A stretch of 9,612 bases of DNA from Thermoproteota archaeon (GCA_027491845.1 JAOZGF010000102.1:1-9612), one strand, 5' to 3'; positions 1-7,635 are shown, counted from the stretch's first letter. The notes: generated by a model not told the origin, from the sequence alone. Numbers and translations are program-made.

Positions 1-295
1 GATTATTTATTATGGCTACATTGTTCCTTTGAAGCCTGTAAAGAAGATCCATCCTGAAAATTATTTCTTCAAGGCTTCCCCTTCCAATGCTCCTAACAAT
101 TATCGCCCTTAAATCGTCCAGAGGATTCTCTCCAACCAGCGCTATAGGCTTAAAACCTACGGATGCAATGACTTCGTTGAACGAAAAGATTAAGGGTTCA
201 ATTCCCCTTTTGTTTAGAGCCTCCCTTAACCGAGAAACATGCCATCCTTCCTTAACGCGGCATATTATGCCGACAGCAGTTTCCTTTTTGTTCAT
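1..295 (-). CDS. RimK-family ATP-grasp ligase, N-terminal fragment (cut by window edge)
   Basis: Translating the minus strand from the ATG at 295-293 gives 98 uninterrupted codons running off the left edge. The segment around residues 69-95 reads like the archaeal RimK-family pre-ATP-grasp region: a 'RAIIVRSIGRGSLEEIIFRMD' type block (IVR-IGRGSLE-IFRMD) followed by 'LYRLQRNNVAIIN', where relatives say a ligand choice was made between two subunit-like names and then 'V-N-P/S'. The upstream part (VKEGWHVSRLREALNKRGIE) matches the start of such proteins, with a small beta-alpha domain. Family members ligate amino acids, often glutamate, to an acceptor such as tetrahydromethanopterin/sarcinapterin (MptN), F420 (CofF), ribosomal protein S6 (RimK) or the LysW carrier (LysX). 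The ATP-binding and acceptor-specific regions lie outside the window, so the substrate cannot be named; an MptN-like role is only a guess. The start is preceded by AGGTTT about 8 bases upstream, a weak ribosome binding site. It is divergent from htpX. Confidence 0.82.
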   Translation of the reverse strand, partial: MNKKETAVGIICRVKEGWHVSRLREALNKRGIEPLIFSFNEVIASVGFKPIALVGENPLDDLRAIIVRSIGRGSLEEIIFRMDLLYRLQRNNVAIINN

Positions 296-332
296 TTGAA
301 TCAAACCTTAATAGTTGATTTTCCTGTCTTTT

Positions 333-342
333 TTTTTAAAAC
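333..342 (-). promoter_or_regulatory. Candidate TATA box for the RimK-family gene
   Basis: On the minus strand this reads GTTTTAAAAA, an archaeal A/T-rich box centred about 43 bases upstream of the ATG at 295. Transcription starting about 25 bases downstream would give a leader of roughly 15-20 bases, enough to hold the weak AGGTT ribosome binding site. It is assigned by spacing and composition only. Confidence 0.4.
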
Positions 343-410
343 TCATGTAAAAAAAGGCTAGGTTGAGGTTCAGGGTGTTTTAATCCTGTTTGAGCTAAAT
401 TTTTCCCGGT

Positions 411-442
411 TGTTCAATGTTCAACGTAAAAATGACGTAAAA
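411..442. repeat. Clustered short direct repeats in the rimK-like/htpX divergent region
   Basis: Two perfect 7-bp tandem copies of TGTTCAA (411-417 and 418-424) run into two copies of ACGTAAAA (424-431 and 435-442) set 11 bp apart, about one helical turn. They lie immediately upstream of an AATTTAAATT palindrome (441-450) in the 220-bp region between two divergent genes. Direct repeats with helical spacing are typical of protein binding sites, so this could be an operator or activator site; the sequence does not show which protein would bind. Apart from these, the promoters and a possible ten-codon upstream ORF, I see nothing else in 296-515. Confidence 0.4.
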
Positions 443-482
443 TTTAAATTGGAGGAAAAAGCTGTAAAAAATTAATAAGTTA
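441..482 (+). promoter_or_regulatory. Candidate htpX promoter region with two possible TATA boxes
   Basis: Two A/T boxes precede htpX: the palindrome AATTTAAATT at 441-450, and AAAAAATTAATAAG at 466-479. The second, with initiation about 25 bases on (near 497-500), would give a leader of under 20 bases containing the GGAG ribosome binding site. The first would give a leader of about 45 bases that includes the upstream ATG at 483. The choice between them is unresolved. Confidence 0.4.
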
Positions 483-515
483 ATGTTGATGTTGACTCAT
501 GGAGTTGAGAATTAG

Positions 516-1478
516 TTGAGCCTCATAAAGCTTAGACTAGCGATGATCGGAACGCTAACGGCAGTAATAGGTTTAAGCACCCTTGCCTTCGCAATAATTT
601 TAAGCTTAGTGGGAGGCCTAAACATAGGTGCTCTCATAATGCTTGTCGTCATGTTCAACGTCGGACAGTGGCTTTTCTCGCCCTACATTATTGAGGCGAT
701 TTACAACGTCCATGAAGCGACTGAGGGAATGTATCCCGAACTTCACAGGATCCTGGGGAAAATTTGTGCAAAAACGGGTTTAAAGAAGCCTAAATTAATG
801 GTTGCAAACATAGGTATACCCAATGCCTTCGCCTACGGTTCACCCTTAACAGGTAATAAGGTTGCCGTTACCACAGGCTTACTTGGCGAGCTCGAGATGG
901 AGGAGGTTGAAGCTGTTTTAGGCCACGAGCTAGGCCATCTCAAGCACAGGGACGTTCAAATAATGATGTTCGTATCCATCTTACCCGCGTTACTTTACAT
1001 CCTTGGCCGAGTCCTGATTTTCTCTTCTCTCTACGGTAGAGGTGAAAGAGATGAAGGAGGGGCTGCAGGTGTAGCTATAGGCGCTGTAGCATTGTTCCTT
1101 TACTTCATACTTAACTTGTTCATCCTTCACTTAAGCAGGTTAAGAGAGTACTACGCTGACAGGCATGCAGCCTTGAACGTTGAAGATGGAGGCAGAAAAC
1201 TTTCGGAGGCGCTGGCTAAAATATCCTACTTCACGTCGAAACTGACAAAGGGCGTAAACAAGTCAATGCAATTGTCAGGCTTCAAGGCACTGTTCATCTG
1301 TGACCCAGACACTTCAGAGAAGGATTCAGCCATGATATCCCTTATGGACAGGCACGGTGACTCAGAGCTCGTGGACAAACTGTTAAGCAAGAAAATAACT
1401 TTTCAGGAGAGACTGATGGAAATATTTTCAACGCATCCCTTGATAACCAAGAGAATAAGGGCCCTAAGGCAAATGTGA
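516..1478 (+). CDS. htpX: HtpX-type M48 zinc metalloprotease, integral membrane
   Basis: This is a 320-residue member of peptidase family M48B. HtpX proteases sit in the cytoplasmic membrane with the active site facing the cytosol and degrade misfolded or damaged membrane proteins. Two hydrophobic helices lie near residues 9-33 and 36-60; the zinc-binding motif HELGH is at 137-141 (His137, Glu138, His141); two further membrane segments lie near 149-171 and 183-206; and the downstream Glu ligand is Glu211 in the SRLREYYAD block. A C-terminal STHPLITKRI motif (305-314) is typical of the family. The length is normal. The TTG at 516 is preferred: it follows an in-frame TAG at 513-515, keeps the conserved 'SLIKLRLAMIGT' N-terminus, and has GGAG at 501-504 eleven bases upstream. 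The alternative ATG at 543 would trim that conserved start. A separate promoter appears to serve the next gene, so htpX is probably monocistronic or only loosely coupled to it. Confidence 0.95.
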   Translation: MSLIKLRLAMIGTLTAVIGLSTLAFAIILSLVGGLNIGALIMLVVMFNVGQWLFSPYIIEAIYNVHEATEGMYPELHRILGKICAKTGLKKPKLMVANIGIPNAFAYGSPLTGNKVAVTTGLLGELEMEEVEAVLGHELGHLKHRDVQIMMFVSILPALLYILGRVLIFSSLYGRGERDEGGAAGVAIGAVALFLYFILNLFILHLSRLREYYADRHAALNVEDGGRKLSEALAKISYFTSKLTKGVNKSMQLSGFKALFICDPDTSEKDSAMISLMDRHGDSELVDKLLSKKITFQERLMEIFSTHPLITKRIRALRQM

Positions 1479-1512
1479 AAAAAGGGAAACGAAAGATAAA
1501 TATCTCAGGTAA

Positions 1513-1527
1513 CCGAAAAAAATAAAA
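1513..1527 (+). promoter_or_regulatory. BRE/TATA-like promoter for the small membrane protein-flippase unit
   Basis: CCGAAAAAAATAAAA combines a BRE-like CCGAAA with an A/T box, ending about 40 bases upstream of the candidate start codons at 1565-1574. Initiation near 1550 would give a leader of about 15-25 bases. This suggests the two downstream genes can be transcribed independently of htpX. Confidence 0.45.
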
Positions 1528-1564
1528 GGCTTCTCCTATTGATAAATGTGTAAAAACTGGGTTA

Positions 1565-1828
1565 GTGATGAAAATGAACAAGGACAAGGTTATGGGCGCC
1601 CTAATAATTGTTGCTTGCGCAATAATATTCATAATCTACACGGCAGCCATCTTCCTGTTGGGTCCTGAGGTTAGGATTTGGGCTGTCTCAATCACAATGT
1701 ACGTTGCAGTGATTGTCTTAATCGCCCTGGGAGGATGGATAGGTTACTCCTTGCTTACGACGCCTAGCATAGAGGAAATAGAGTCAATTGAAGGGGAAGA
1801 AGAGAAAGAAAAGAAGGAAGCAAAGTAA
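1565..1828 (+). CDS. Small two-helix membrane protein with an acidic, charged C-terminal tail (unknown function)
   Basis: I do not recognise this 87-residue protein. It has two clear transmembrane helices, near residues 10-32 and 38-64, joined by a very short loop (GPEVR), so both ends should lie on the same side of the membrane. The tail from about 68 to 87 is dense in Glu and Lys (IEGEEEKEKKEAK), looks soluble and may be disordered or a short coiled coil. Positive residues at the N-terminus (K3, K6, K8) favour a cytosolic location for both termini. Three starts compete: GTG 1565, ATG 1568 and ATG 1574; no strong ribosome binding site decides, though a GTGATG stretch just before 1574 could pair weakly with 16S rRNA. 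It lies 86 bp after htpX and 21 bp before the flippase, so co-transcription with the flippase is likely. An accessory role for either neighbour is possible but unproven. Confidence 0.75.
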   Translation: MMKMNKDKVMGALIIVACAIIFIIYTAAIFLLGPEVRIWAVSITMYVAVIVLIALGGWIGYSLLTTPSIEEIESIEGEEEKEKKEAK

Positions 1829-1849
1829 CCAGAAGAACAGTGCCTGCAA

Positions 1850-3439
1850 ATGTCATTATGGGAAATAGGGAGGAAAACTGTTAAAGGATCAATTATCATA
1901 GCTATAGGCAACATTTCAACCCTTGCAATCAGTGCAGTGGGGGCCATAATCGTTGCAAGATTGCTTGGCCCTGAAAACTATGGGTTATACAGTACATGGT
2001 TTTCCTTGGCGTCGCTCTTTTACTTGTTGGGTGACTGGGGGTTAAACGCTGCATCCGTCAAGTACATTGCAGCCTACCTAGCTGAAAACAGGAAGGAGAA
2101 GGCAGGGAGTAGCTGGCTGATAATTTCAGCCTGGAAACTTCTTTTTTCACTTTTAACCTCACTAATCCTTTTTTTCTCCGCGGAATGTCTTTCAATAAAC
2201 ATTTACAAAACAGAAAGACTAGTGTATCCCTTGAAAGTCGGTAGTTTGCTTGTTTTCGGCCTAGTCATGATTGGTTACGGGTTCTCAATATTTCAGGCTC
2301 ATTACGAGATGGCGATGATCAGTGAAGTCAACGTTCTTCAGGCAGTCATAAGGACGATTACGTCGCCTTTATTAATAGTGATAGGCTTCGGCTTGATGGG
2401 GGCAATATACGGACAAGTTTTTTCTTATTTGCTCCCCTTAGTGGTTGTAGCCTATTTTTTCCGTTCAATAAAAAGGAAAACCTATGAAAACAACTTAGGC
2501 GAGACAGGGGCCCTTGAGATTCCTCCTGCAATGTGGTTGGAGGAAACGAAAAAATTTTTTTCCTATGGTTTCCCCCTGGCGGTTTCCAACATTGCCTATT
2601 CCTCATTTCCACAAGCCCTATTCCTCATGTTAAGCATTCTAAGCACCTTTGAACAAACAGGTTACTTCACAGCCGCATTCAGGATAACAACGATCTCAGC
2701 GATGATCCTTTACAGCCTTGCAACCTCTCTTTTCCCTTCCTTCGTGGAGATAAGCACCCGTGAAGACCGCGATGAAGCATTGAACCACTTTTTCTCTAGG
2801 GTTGTGAACTACTCAGCAATCTTCATATTTCCATTGGGCGCTGGAATGACTGCACTGGCTTATCCCATAATAGGTTTCCTTTACTCACCCAGTTTTCTCC
2901 CGGCTTCTCAGCCACTGATTTTTTTGGGTTTGGCCGTCATGATTAACGGGCTAGGCCAAGTTACAAATTCTCTTCTAGCAGCAATAGGGGAGACAAAGAA
3001 AGTTGCCGTTATCAATGTTTCAAGGTTATGCATGGGCGTCGGAATGAATTTTTTACTCATTCCCTTACTCCAAGCAAGCGGGGCATCCATATCGGTTGTC
3101 TTCGCCGCTGCAACGGCGGCGTTTTTAGGCTTCCACTTTGTCAAGAAGGCAATAGGCTTCACTTTAGACAAAGGAAAAATATTAAGGATATTTTTTTCGT
3201 CCCTGTCAATGGGTTTAAGCGTCTTGGTCGTTGATTCCATGCTGGAAAACTTTGTTTTGAGCGTTATTGTTTGTATACCGCTGGGAGCGATTCTCTACCT
3301 TCTTTTTTCCCTGCTTTTCGGGGGGATAAATAAGAGGGATGTTGAAGAGCTAAAGAAAATAGTTGGGTCAAGGGAAAAATACAGGAAGATTTTCTTCCCT
3401 ATTTTAAACCTTCTCTACGATTTTTCAAGGGATTATTAA
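1850..3439 (+). CDS. Polysaccharide/lipid-linked oligosaccharide flippase, Wzx/RfbX type (MOP superfamily)
   Basis: This 529-residue, highly hydrophobic protein looks like a full-length member of the multidrug/oligosaccharidyl-lipid/polysaccharide (MOP) exporter superfamily, which moves lipid-linked glycans across the cytoplasmic membrane for surface polysaccharide, S-layer glycosylation or similar uses. The N-terminus shows the family pattern: a short amphipathic start (SLWEIGRKTVKGS), a first helix, then 'ARLLGPENYGLYS' at 36-48 and a 'GLNAASVKYIA' block at 64-74. Twelve to fourteen membrane helices follow, with a longer cytosolic loop near 205-235. 'LLAAIGETKKVAVIN' (375-389) matches the conserved start of the C-terminal half. 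The last 35 residues (after 495) are charged and soluble. The ATG at 1850 has no obvious ribosome binding site and lies 21 bases past the previous stop, so it may depend on translation of that gene. No glycosyltransferase is adjacent, so the cargo is unknown. Confidence 0.88.
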   Translation: MSLWEIGRKTVKGSIIIAIGNISTLAISAVGAIIVARLLGPENYGLYSTWFSLASLFYLLGDWGLNAASVKYIAAYLAENRKEKAGSSWLIISAWKLLFSLLTSLILFFSAECLSINIYKTERLVYPLKVGSLLVFGLVMIGYGFSIFQAHYEMAMISEVNVLQAVIRTITSPLLIVIGFGLMGAIYGQVFSYLLPLVVVAYFFRSIKRKTYENNLGETGALEIPPAMWLEETKKFFSYGFPLAVSNIAYSSFPQALFLMLSILSTFEQTGYFTAAFRITTISAMILYSLATSLFPSFVEISTREDRDEALNHFFSRVVNYSAIFIFPLGAGMTALAYPIIGFLYSPSFLPASQPLIFLGLAVMINGLGQVTNSLLAAIGETKKVAVINVSRLCMGVGMNFLLIPLLQASGASISVVFAAATAAFLGFHFVKKAIGFTLDKGKILRIFFSSLSMGLSVLVVDSMLENFVLSVIVCIPLGAILYLLFSLLFGGINKRDVEELKKIVGSREKYRKIFFPILNLLYDFSRDY

Positions 3440-3466
3440 AGGTTAAAGGCGTAAGGGAGTTTACAG

Positions 3467-4816
3467 CTATTGTGGAGGCGCTTTAATCAGCCCCTTCCTC
3501 ATTAGTATCTCAACAGATTCCCTTGCGTTCTTGATTATTTGGGTTGCCCTTTCAAAGAGTTCTTGCCTGCTTAACTTAACCCTTGCAACACCCTGTTCAA
3601 TGGATTTCAATGCACAGGCCACAGCTTCCCTTGGGAAAACCTCCCACTCATCCATCCTTGGAACTATGTCGTCTTCTCTTATTCCTCTTTCCTCAGCGAA
3701 CCTTGCAAGCTCTGTTCCAGCCGCTATACACATGTCATCCGTGACCGTTCTAGCCTTAACGTCAAGCACACCCCTGAATATCCCTGGGAAACCCAGTGAG
3801 TTGTTTATTTGGTTCGGGAAATCCGATCTTCCCGTTCCAACTATCCTTGCACCAGCCTCCTTAGCATCCCAAGGCCATATCTCAGGTATTGGGTTTGCGC
3901 ATGCGAAAACTATTGCGTCGTCGGCCATTCCAGCCACCCACTCCTTCTTAATGACGTTCGGCCCAGGCCTGGACATCGCTATGCATATGTCTGCGTCCTT
4001 AAGGGCCTCCCTTATTCCACCTGTCCTGTTTTCGCCGTTTGTTTTAAGGCAGAAATCCCACTTGTAAGGCTCTCTTTCCTTGACTTCCTCAATGTCCTTC
4101 CTGTTCCTGTGAAGTATCCCCTTACTGTCAACCATTATGAGGTTTTTAGGCTTGACACCGGCCTTCATCAGGACGATCGCCCCCCTTGTGTTGCTCGCCC
4201 CAACGCCTATCATGGTTATGAGAACGTCTCCAAGTTTTTTCCCCACTATCTTGAGGGCGTTCAGGACAGCGGCCAACACGACGGTGGCAGTCCCTTGTTG
4301 GTCATCATGCCAAACAGGTATGTTAAGTTCCTCCCTTGCTTTTTCAAGTACATAGAAGCACTCAGGCTTACTTATGTCCTCTAGATTTATTCCTCCAAAG
4401 GAGGGAGCTATCCACTTGCAAGCGGTTACAAGCTGGTCAGGGGTTTTAACATTAAGGCAAAGTGGAAAGGCATCCACTCCTCCTAGGTACTTGAAAAGCA
4501 ATGCCTTACCCTCCATCACCGGTAAACCTGCCTCAGGCCCAATGTTTCCCAGCCCCAGAACCCTTGAACCATCTGAAACAACTGCGACGGTGTTCCACCT
4601 GTTCGTGTACTCGAAAACAAGTTCCTTGTCCTTCTCTATCTCCCTGCAGGGCGCGGCAACACCTGGAGTATAGTAGATGGCGAAGTCGTCGAAGGAAGTG
4701 ACAGCGCACTTAGGCATAACCTGCATCTTGCCCTCGTAAAACCTGTGGTAAGTTATAGCCTGTCTTGAAGGTTTCTCAGCCCTCCTTAAAAGTTCCTCGA
4801 CACCATATTTCTTCAC
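3467..4816 (-). CDS. NAD(P)-dependent malic enzyme (oxaloacetate-decarboxylating malate dehydrogenase)
   Basis: Malic enzyme converts malate to pyruvate and CO2 with reduction of NAD+ or NADP+, linking the C4 acids to pyruvate in the cytosol. The 449-residue protein is the short prokaryotic form without the C-terminal phosphotransacetylase-like domain of MaeB fusions. Visible motifs: AIYYTPGVAAPC (46-57) with the catalytic-region tyrosine; SDGSRVLGLGNIG (81-93); MEGKALLFK (101-109) with the catalytic lysine at 104; FGGINLEDI (140-148) and HDDQQGT (170-176) with the acidic metal ligands; the Rossmann-type loop IGVGASNTRG (203-212); CANPIPEI (306-313); and GTGRSDFPNQINN (327-339). The GTG start at 4816 has a strong ribosome binding site, GAGGGGGTG, five bases upstream. 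Stop is TAG followed two codons later by TAA. It stands alone, convergent with the flippase (27-bp gap) and divergent from the helicase. The choice of NAD or NADP cannot be read reliably from the loop. Confidence 0.95.
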   Translation of the reverse strand: MKKYGVEELLRRAEKPSRQAITYHRFYEGKMQVMPKCAVTSFDDFAIYYTPGVAAPCREIEKDKELVFEYTNRWNTVAVVSDGSRVLGLGNIGPEAGLPVMEGKALLFKYLGGVDAFPLCLNVKTPDQLVTACKWIAPSFGGINLEDISKPECFYVLEKAREELNIPVWHDDQQGTATVVLAAVLNALKIVGKKLGDVLITMIGVGASNTRGAIVLMKAGVKPKNLIMVDSKGILHRNRKDIEEVKEREPYKWDFCLKTNGENRTGGIREALKDADICIAMSRPGPNVIKKEWVAGMADDAIVFACANPIPEIWPWDAKEAGARIVGTGRSDFPNQINNSLGFPGIFRGVLDVKARTVTDDMCIAAGTELARFAEERGIREDDIVPRMDEWEVFPREAVACALKSIEQGVARVKLSRQELFERATQIIKNARESVEILMRKGLIKAPPQ

Positions 4817-4895
4817 AGCAACACCCCCTCATTCCTTTCATTCAAAACCTTAAAATAACTGGGAAACCTATTAAAAATAGGAGGTATAAGTTGAC

Positions 4896-4907
4896 GCAGG
4901 CCCCTGC
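4896..4907. promoter_or_regulatory. Inverted repeat GCAGG-CC-CCTGC abutting the helicase TATA box
   Basis: Two perfect 5-bp arms separated by 2 bp form a dyad immediately upstream of the TTAAAAATAAA box, exactly where the BRE would be. A protein bound here would compete with or stabilise TFB, so it could be an operator for the helicase-phosphoesterase genes, and perhaps for the divergent malic enzyme. Twelve bases of symmetry can arise by chance. Confidence 0.3.
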
Positions 4908-4918
4908 TTAAAAATAAA
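4908..4918 (+). promoter_or_regulatory. Candidate TATA box for the helicase-phosphoesterase unit
   Basis: TTAAAAATAAA is the best A/T box upstream of the helicase. Initiation about 25 bases on would be near 4940, giving a leader of about 44 bases. The ATG at 4984 has GAGG at 4977-4980, three bases upstream, as its ribosome binding site. Confidence 0.4.
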
Positions 4919-4983
4919 TTGGTTATTTTTCCCTGGAAACCTGAAACCCATCTTTCAAATAGGGCTGAAACAGTCTGAGGAAC

Positions 4984-7635
4984 ATGATATCATTTGCAGA
5001 AAAGAAATACACGAAAGAAGAGGTTTTCAAACGGTTAAACCCATTGGTTAAGGAGTGGTTTAACTCAACATTTGAAAACCTAACCCCATCCCAGAGTTAC
5101 GGCTTAATACCTATTTTCGAGGAGAAAAACGTGCTTATATCAAGTCCAACAGGCACAGGTAAAACCCTTACAGGCTTCCTCTCCATAATAAGTAAGCTCT
5201 TAACCCTTTCAGAGAAAGGCGAACTTGAAAACAGGGTATATTGCATCTACATTTCCCCTCTTAGGGCCCTTTCAAACGACATATACAGGAACCTGGAAAC
5301 CCCATTAAGGGGAATAGTGGAAATAGCTGAAAGAAAGGGGGTTAAACTCCAAGAAATAAGGCATGCAGTTAGGACAGGCGACACTTCCCAGTATGAAAGG
5401 CAGAAAATGCTTAGGAAAACACCCCACATACTTATAACAACCCCTGAATCACTTTCAATAATCATTAACGCAAAGAGGTTCAGGGAAAAACTGAAAAACG
5501 TTAAGTGGGTTATAGTGGACGAAATACACAGTCTGTGCGAAAACAAGAGAGGAACACACCTGGCGTTAACCCTTGAAAGGCTTCAAAACTGGTGTAACAA
5601 AAAATTTGTAAGGATAGGTTTGTCAGCAACAATTCATCCTTTAAAGGAAATAGCTGAATTCCTTGTGGGTTACGAAAACGGAAAACCAAGGGACTGCCTC
5701 ATAATAGACGTAAACTACATAAAGCAAAAGGAGATAAGGGTTTTCACGCCTGTTAAAGACCTTGTCTTCGAGGACCCAGAGAAAACAACGGAGAAAATGT
5801 ATGAAAAAATAATGGAGCTCGTAAAGAGACACAGGACAACGCTAATTTTCACCAATACAAGAAGCGGCACGGAAAGAGTTGTTTTCCACCTTAAAAAAAT
5901 GCTTAAAGACCAAATTGAAGAAATAACCGAGGAAGAAGTTGCAGCACACCACGGAAGCCTTTCAAGGTACGTTAGGTTTGACACGGAGAAAAAACTTAAG
6001 GAGGGAAGGCTTAGGGCGATAGTGAGCTCAACATCCCTTGAACTAGGCATAGACATAGGCTACATAGACCTAGTGATACAAATAGGTTCTCCGAAGTCGG
6101 TTACAAGGTGCCTGCAAAGGATAGGTAGAAGCGGCCATGCGTTACATGAAAAAACAAAGGGAATAATGATCTGCATGGACCTGGACGACCTGGTTGAGGT
6201 GGCTGTAATGGTGAAGGAAGCCTATGCAAACCACCTTGACAAGACGATGATTCCAGAGAAACCATTAGACGTGTTAGCCCAACACATCCTTGGGATGGCT
6301 ATAAACAAGAAGTGGACTGTTGAGGAAGCCTTAAAACTAATCAGGCAAAGCTATCCTTACAGGAACCTGGCAATGGAGGAACTCGTCCAAGTGTTAAAGT
6401 ACCTGTCAGGGGGACACACTGACTTTGAAGACAGGAAGGTCTACGGAAAAATTTGGTTCGATGAAGAAGAGGGGGTTTTCGGTAGGAGGGGTAAATTTGC
6501 AAGGGTAATTTACTCCTTAAACATAGGCGTAATACCTGACGAAGTGATGATAAAGGTGTACGATGAAAACGGGAAATACGTTGGAAACATTGAGGAAGAA
6601 TTCCTTCAAAGGCTAATTAAGGGGGACAGATTCATACTTGGAGGGAAGGTTTACGAGTTCATGTCGGCGAGGGGCGCGAGAGCCAAGGTTAAACCAGCCT
6701 TCTCTTCAAAACCAACTGTTCCAAGCTGGTTCTCAGAACAACTTCCCTTAAGCTTTGACTTAGCCCTTAAAATAGGTGAATTCAGGGAAAAAATGTTTAG
6801 TTTCATAAAGGAAAAAAAGGAAAAGGCCGAGATAATAAGGTACATAATGGAAAACTGCAGGACAGATGAAAACTCGGCTGAATCAATACACAGGTACTTT
6901 GAGACACAATACTTATTCCTTAAATCCTTGAAGGTAAATTGCCTTCCAACCCACAGGAACATCTTAATTGAGGAATTCACGGATGAAAAGGGAAGGAAAA
7001 ACATGGTTTTCCACACGCTATACGGTAGAAGGGTTAACGAAGCCCTCTCACGTGCATGCGCATACCTGGTGGGTGAAAAAATTAGGAGGAACATAGGCTT
7101 AACAGTAACTGACAATGGTTTCTCCCTAATAATACCAGGGAAAAACGCTCCAAACCCACTTGAACAACTTACCCCGAAAAACATAAGGGAGATCCTGGGT
7201 AAGGCCATTAGAAAAACAGAATTGATGAAAAGGAAATTTAGACATTGTGCTGTAAGAAGCCTAATGATACTTAGAAACTATAAGGGACATGAGATAAGGG
7301 TTAGTAGGCAGCAGATTAACGCGAATACGCTTCTCAGGATTTCTGAAGAAATACCTGGCTTTCCCGTGTTAAAGGAAACTTACAGGGAGATAATGGAGGA
7401 TGATATGGACGTGAAAAACGCTGTAAGAGTTCTTGAAAAAATAAGGAAAGGAGAAATCAAGATTGCCAGGATAGAAACACCTGTCCCGTCCCCATTCGCA
7501 CACAACATTGTTCTAGTGGGTTTAAGCGACGTTGTTTTAATGGAGGACAGGAAAGAAGCTTTAAAAAGACTATACGGCGAGATAATAAAGAAAATAGGCG
7601 TAAAAACAATGTACAAACCAACTGAACAAGGTTAA
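4984..7635 (+). CDS. Lhr-family superfamily 2 ATP-dependent helicase (archaeal aLhr type)
   Basis: This 883-residue protein has the full set of SF2 helicase motifs in the Lhr arrangement. In the first RecA domain: motif I SSPTGTGKT (53-61, Lys60), Ia SPLRALSNDI (91-100), Ib TTPESL (152-157), motif II DEIH (179-182) and motif III SAT (214-216). In the second: motif IV TLIFTNTRSGTERV (286-299), motif V SSTSLELGIDIG (348-359) and motif VI QRIGRSGH (378-385). Beyond about residue 420 come the winged-helix-like region and the Lhr-specific domain 4, with PTVPSWFSEQLPLSFD near 574-589. The length is usual for the Lhr core without the bacterial C-terminal extension. Lhr proteins translocate 3' to 5' on single strands and unwind DNA:DNA or RNA:DNA duplexes in repair and nucleic-acid metabolism. 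The 'LPLSFDLALKI' wording suggests the aLhr2/ASH-Ski2 side of the family rather than aLhr1, but this is from memory. It likely shares a transcript with the phosphoesterase 38 bp downstream. Confidence 0.95.
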   Translation: MISFAEKKYTKEEVFKRLNPLVKEWFNSTFENLTPSQSYGLIPIFEEKNVLISSPTGTGKTLTGFLSIISKLLTLSEKGELENRVYCIYISPLRALSNDIYRNLETPLRGIVEIAERKGVKLQEIRHAVRTGDTSQYERQKMLRKTPHILITTPESLSIIINAKRFREKLKNVKWVIVDEIHSLCENKRGTHLALTLERLQNWCNKKFVRIGLSATIHPLKEIAEFLVGYENGKPRDCLIIDVNYIKQKEIRVFTPVKDLVFEDPEKTTEKMYEKIMELVKRHRTTLIFTNTRSGTERVVFHLKKMLKDQIEEITEEEVAAHHGSLSRYVRFDTEKKLKEGRLRAIVSSTSLELGIDIGYIDLVIQIGSPKSVTRCLQRIGRSGHALHEKTKGIMICMDLDDLVEVAVMVKEAYANHLDKTMIPEKPLDVLAQHILGMAINKKWTVEEALKLIRQSYPYRNLAMEELVQVLKYLSGGHTDFEDRKVYGKIWFDEEEGVFGRRGKFARVIYSLNIGVIPDEVMIKVYDENGKYVGNIEEEFLQRLIKGDRFILGGKVYEFMSARGARAKVKPAFSSKPTVPSWFSEQLPLSFDLALKIGEFREKMFSFIKEKKEKAEIIRYIMENCRTDENSAESIHRYFETQYLFLKSLKVNCLPTHRNILIEEFTDEKGRKNMVFHTLYGRRVNEALSRACAYLVGEKIRRNIGLTVTDNGFSLIIPGKNAPNPLEQLTPKNIREILGKAIRKTELMKRKFRHCAVRSLMILRNYKGHEIRVSRQQINANTLLRISEEIPGFPVLKETYREIMEDDMDVKNAVRVLEKIRKGEIKIARIETPVPSPFAHNIVLVGLSDVVLMEDRKEALKRLYGEIIKKIGVKTMYKPTEQG

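Larger units (their letters stand above)
4817..4983. promoter_or_regulatory. Divergent promoter region between malic enzyme and helicase genes
   Basis: This 167-bp non-coding region must hold promoters for both flanking genes. Toward the malic enzyme (minus strand) there are two A/T boxes: CTATTTTTAATAGG at about 4867-4880, which would give a leader of about 30 bases holding the GAGGGGGTG site, and TTATTTTAAGG at about 4848-4858, which would start transcription inside that site. The first therefore seems better. The helicase promoter is given separately. Confidence 0.5.

Noticed and set aside
87..299. 70-codon plus-strand frame at the left edge
   Set aside because: The opposite strand carries a convincing RimK-family N-terminus over the same bases.
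513..515. TAG before htpX, and TAG stops of the malic enzyme and DUF4013 genes, as possible pyrrolysine codons
   Set aside because: The malic enzyme and DUF4013 proteins end at natural lengths at TAG, and there is no pyl gene in view; ordinary stop use is the simpler reading.
2545..2562. A-run followed by T-run inside the flippase gene as a terminator or hairpin
   Set aside because: It encodes a conserved-looking stretch (ETKKFFSYGFP) in the middle of an intact gene; internal Lys/Phe codons explain it.
3531..4384. Long plus-strand open frames (178 and 191 codons) opposite the malic enzyme
   Set aside because: They are antisense to a gene with all malic enzyme motifs intact, overlap one another, and their translations look like no protein family.
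6651..7208. 185-codon minus-strand open frame inside the helicase gene
   Set aside because: It lies wholly within the conserved Lhr coding region on the opposite strand and its translation is low-complexity Ser/Phe/Leu, as expected of a shadow frame.
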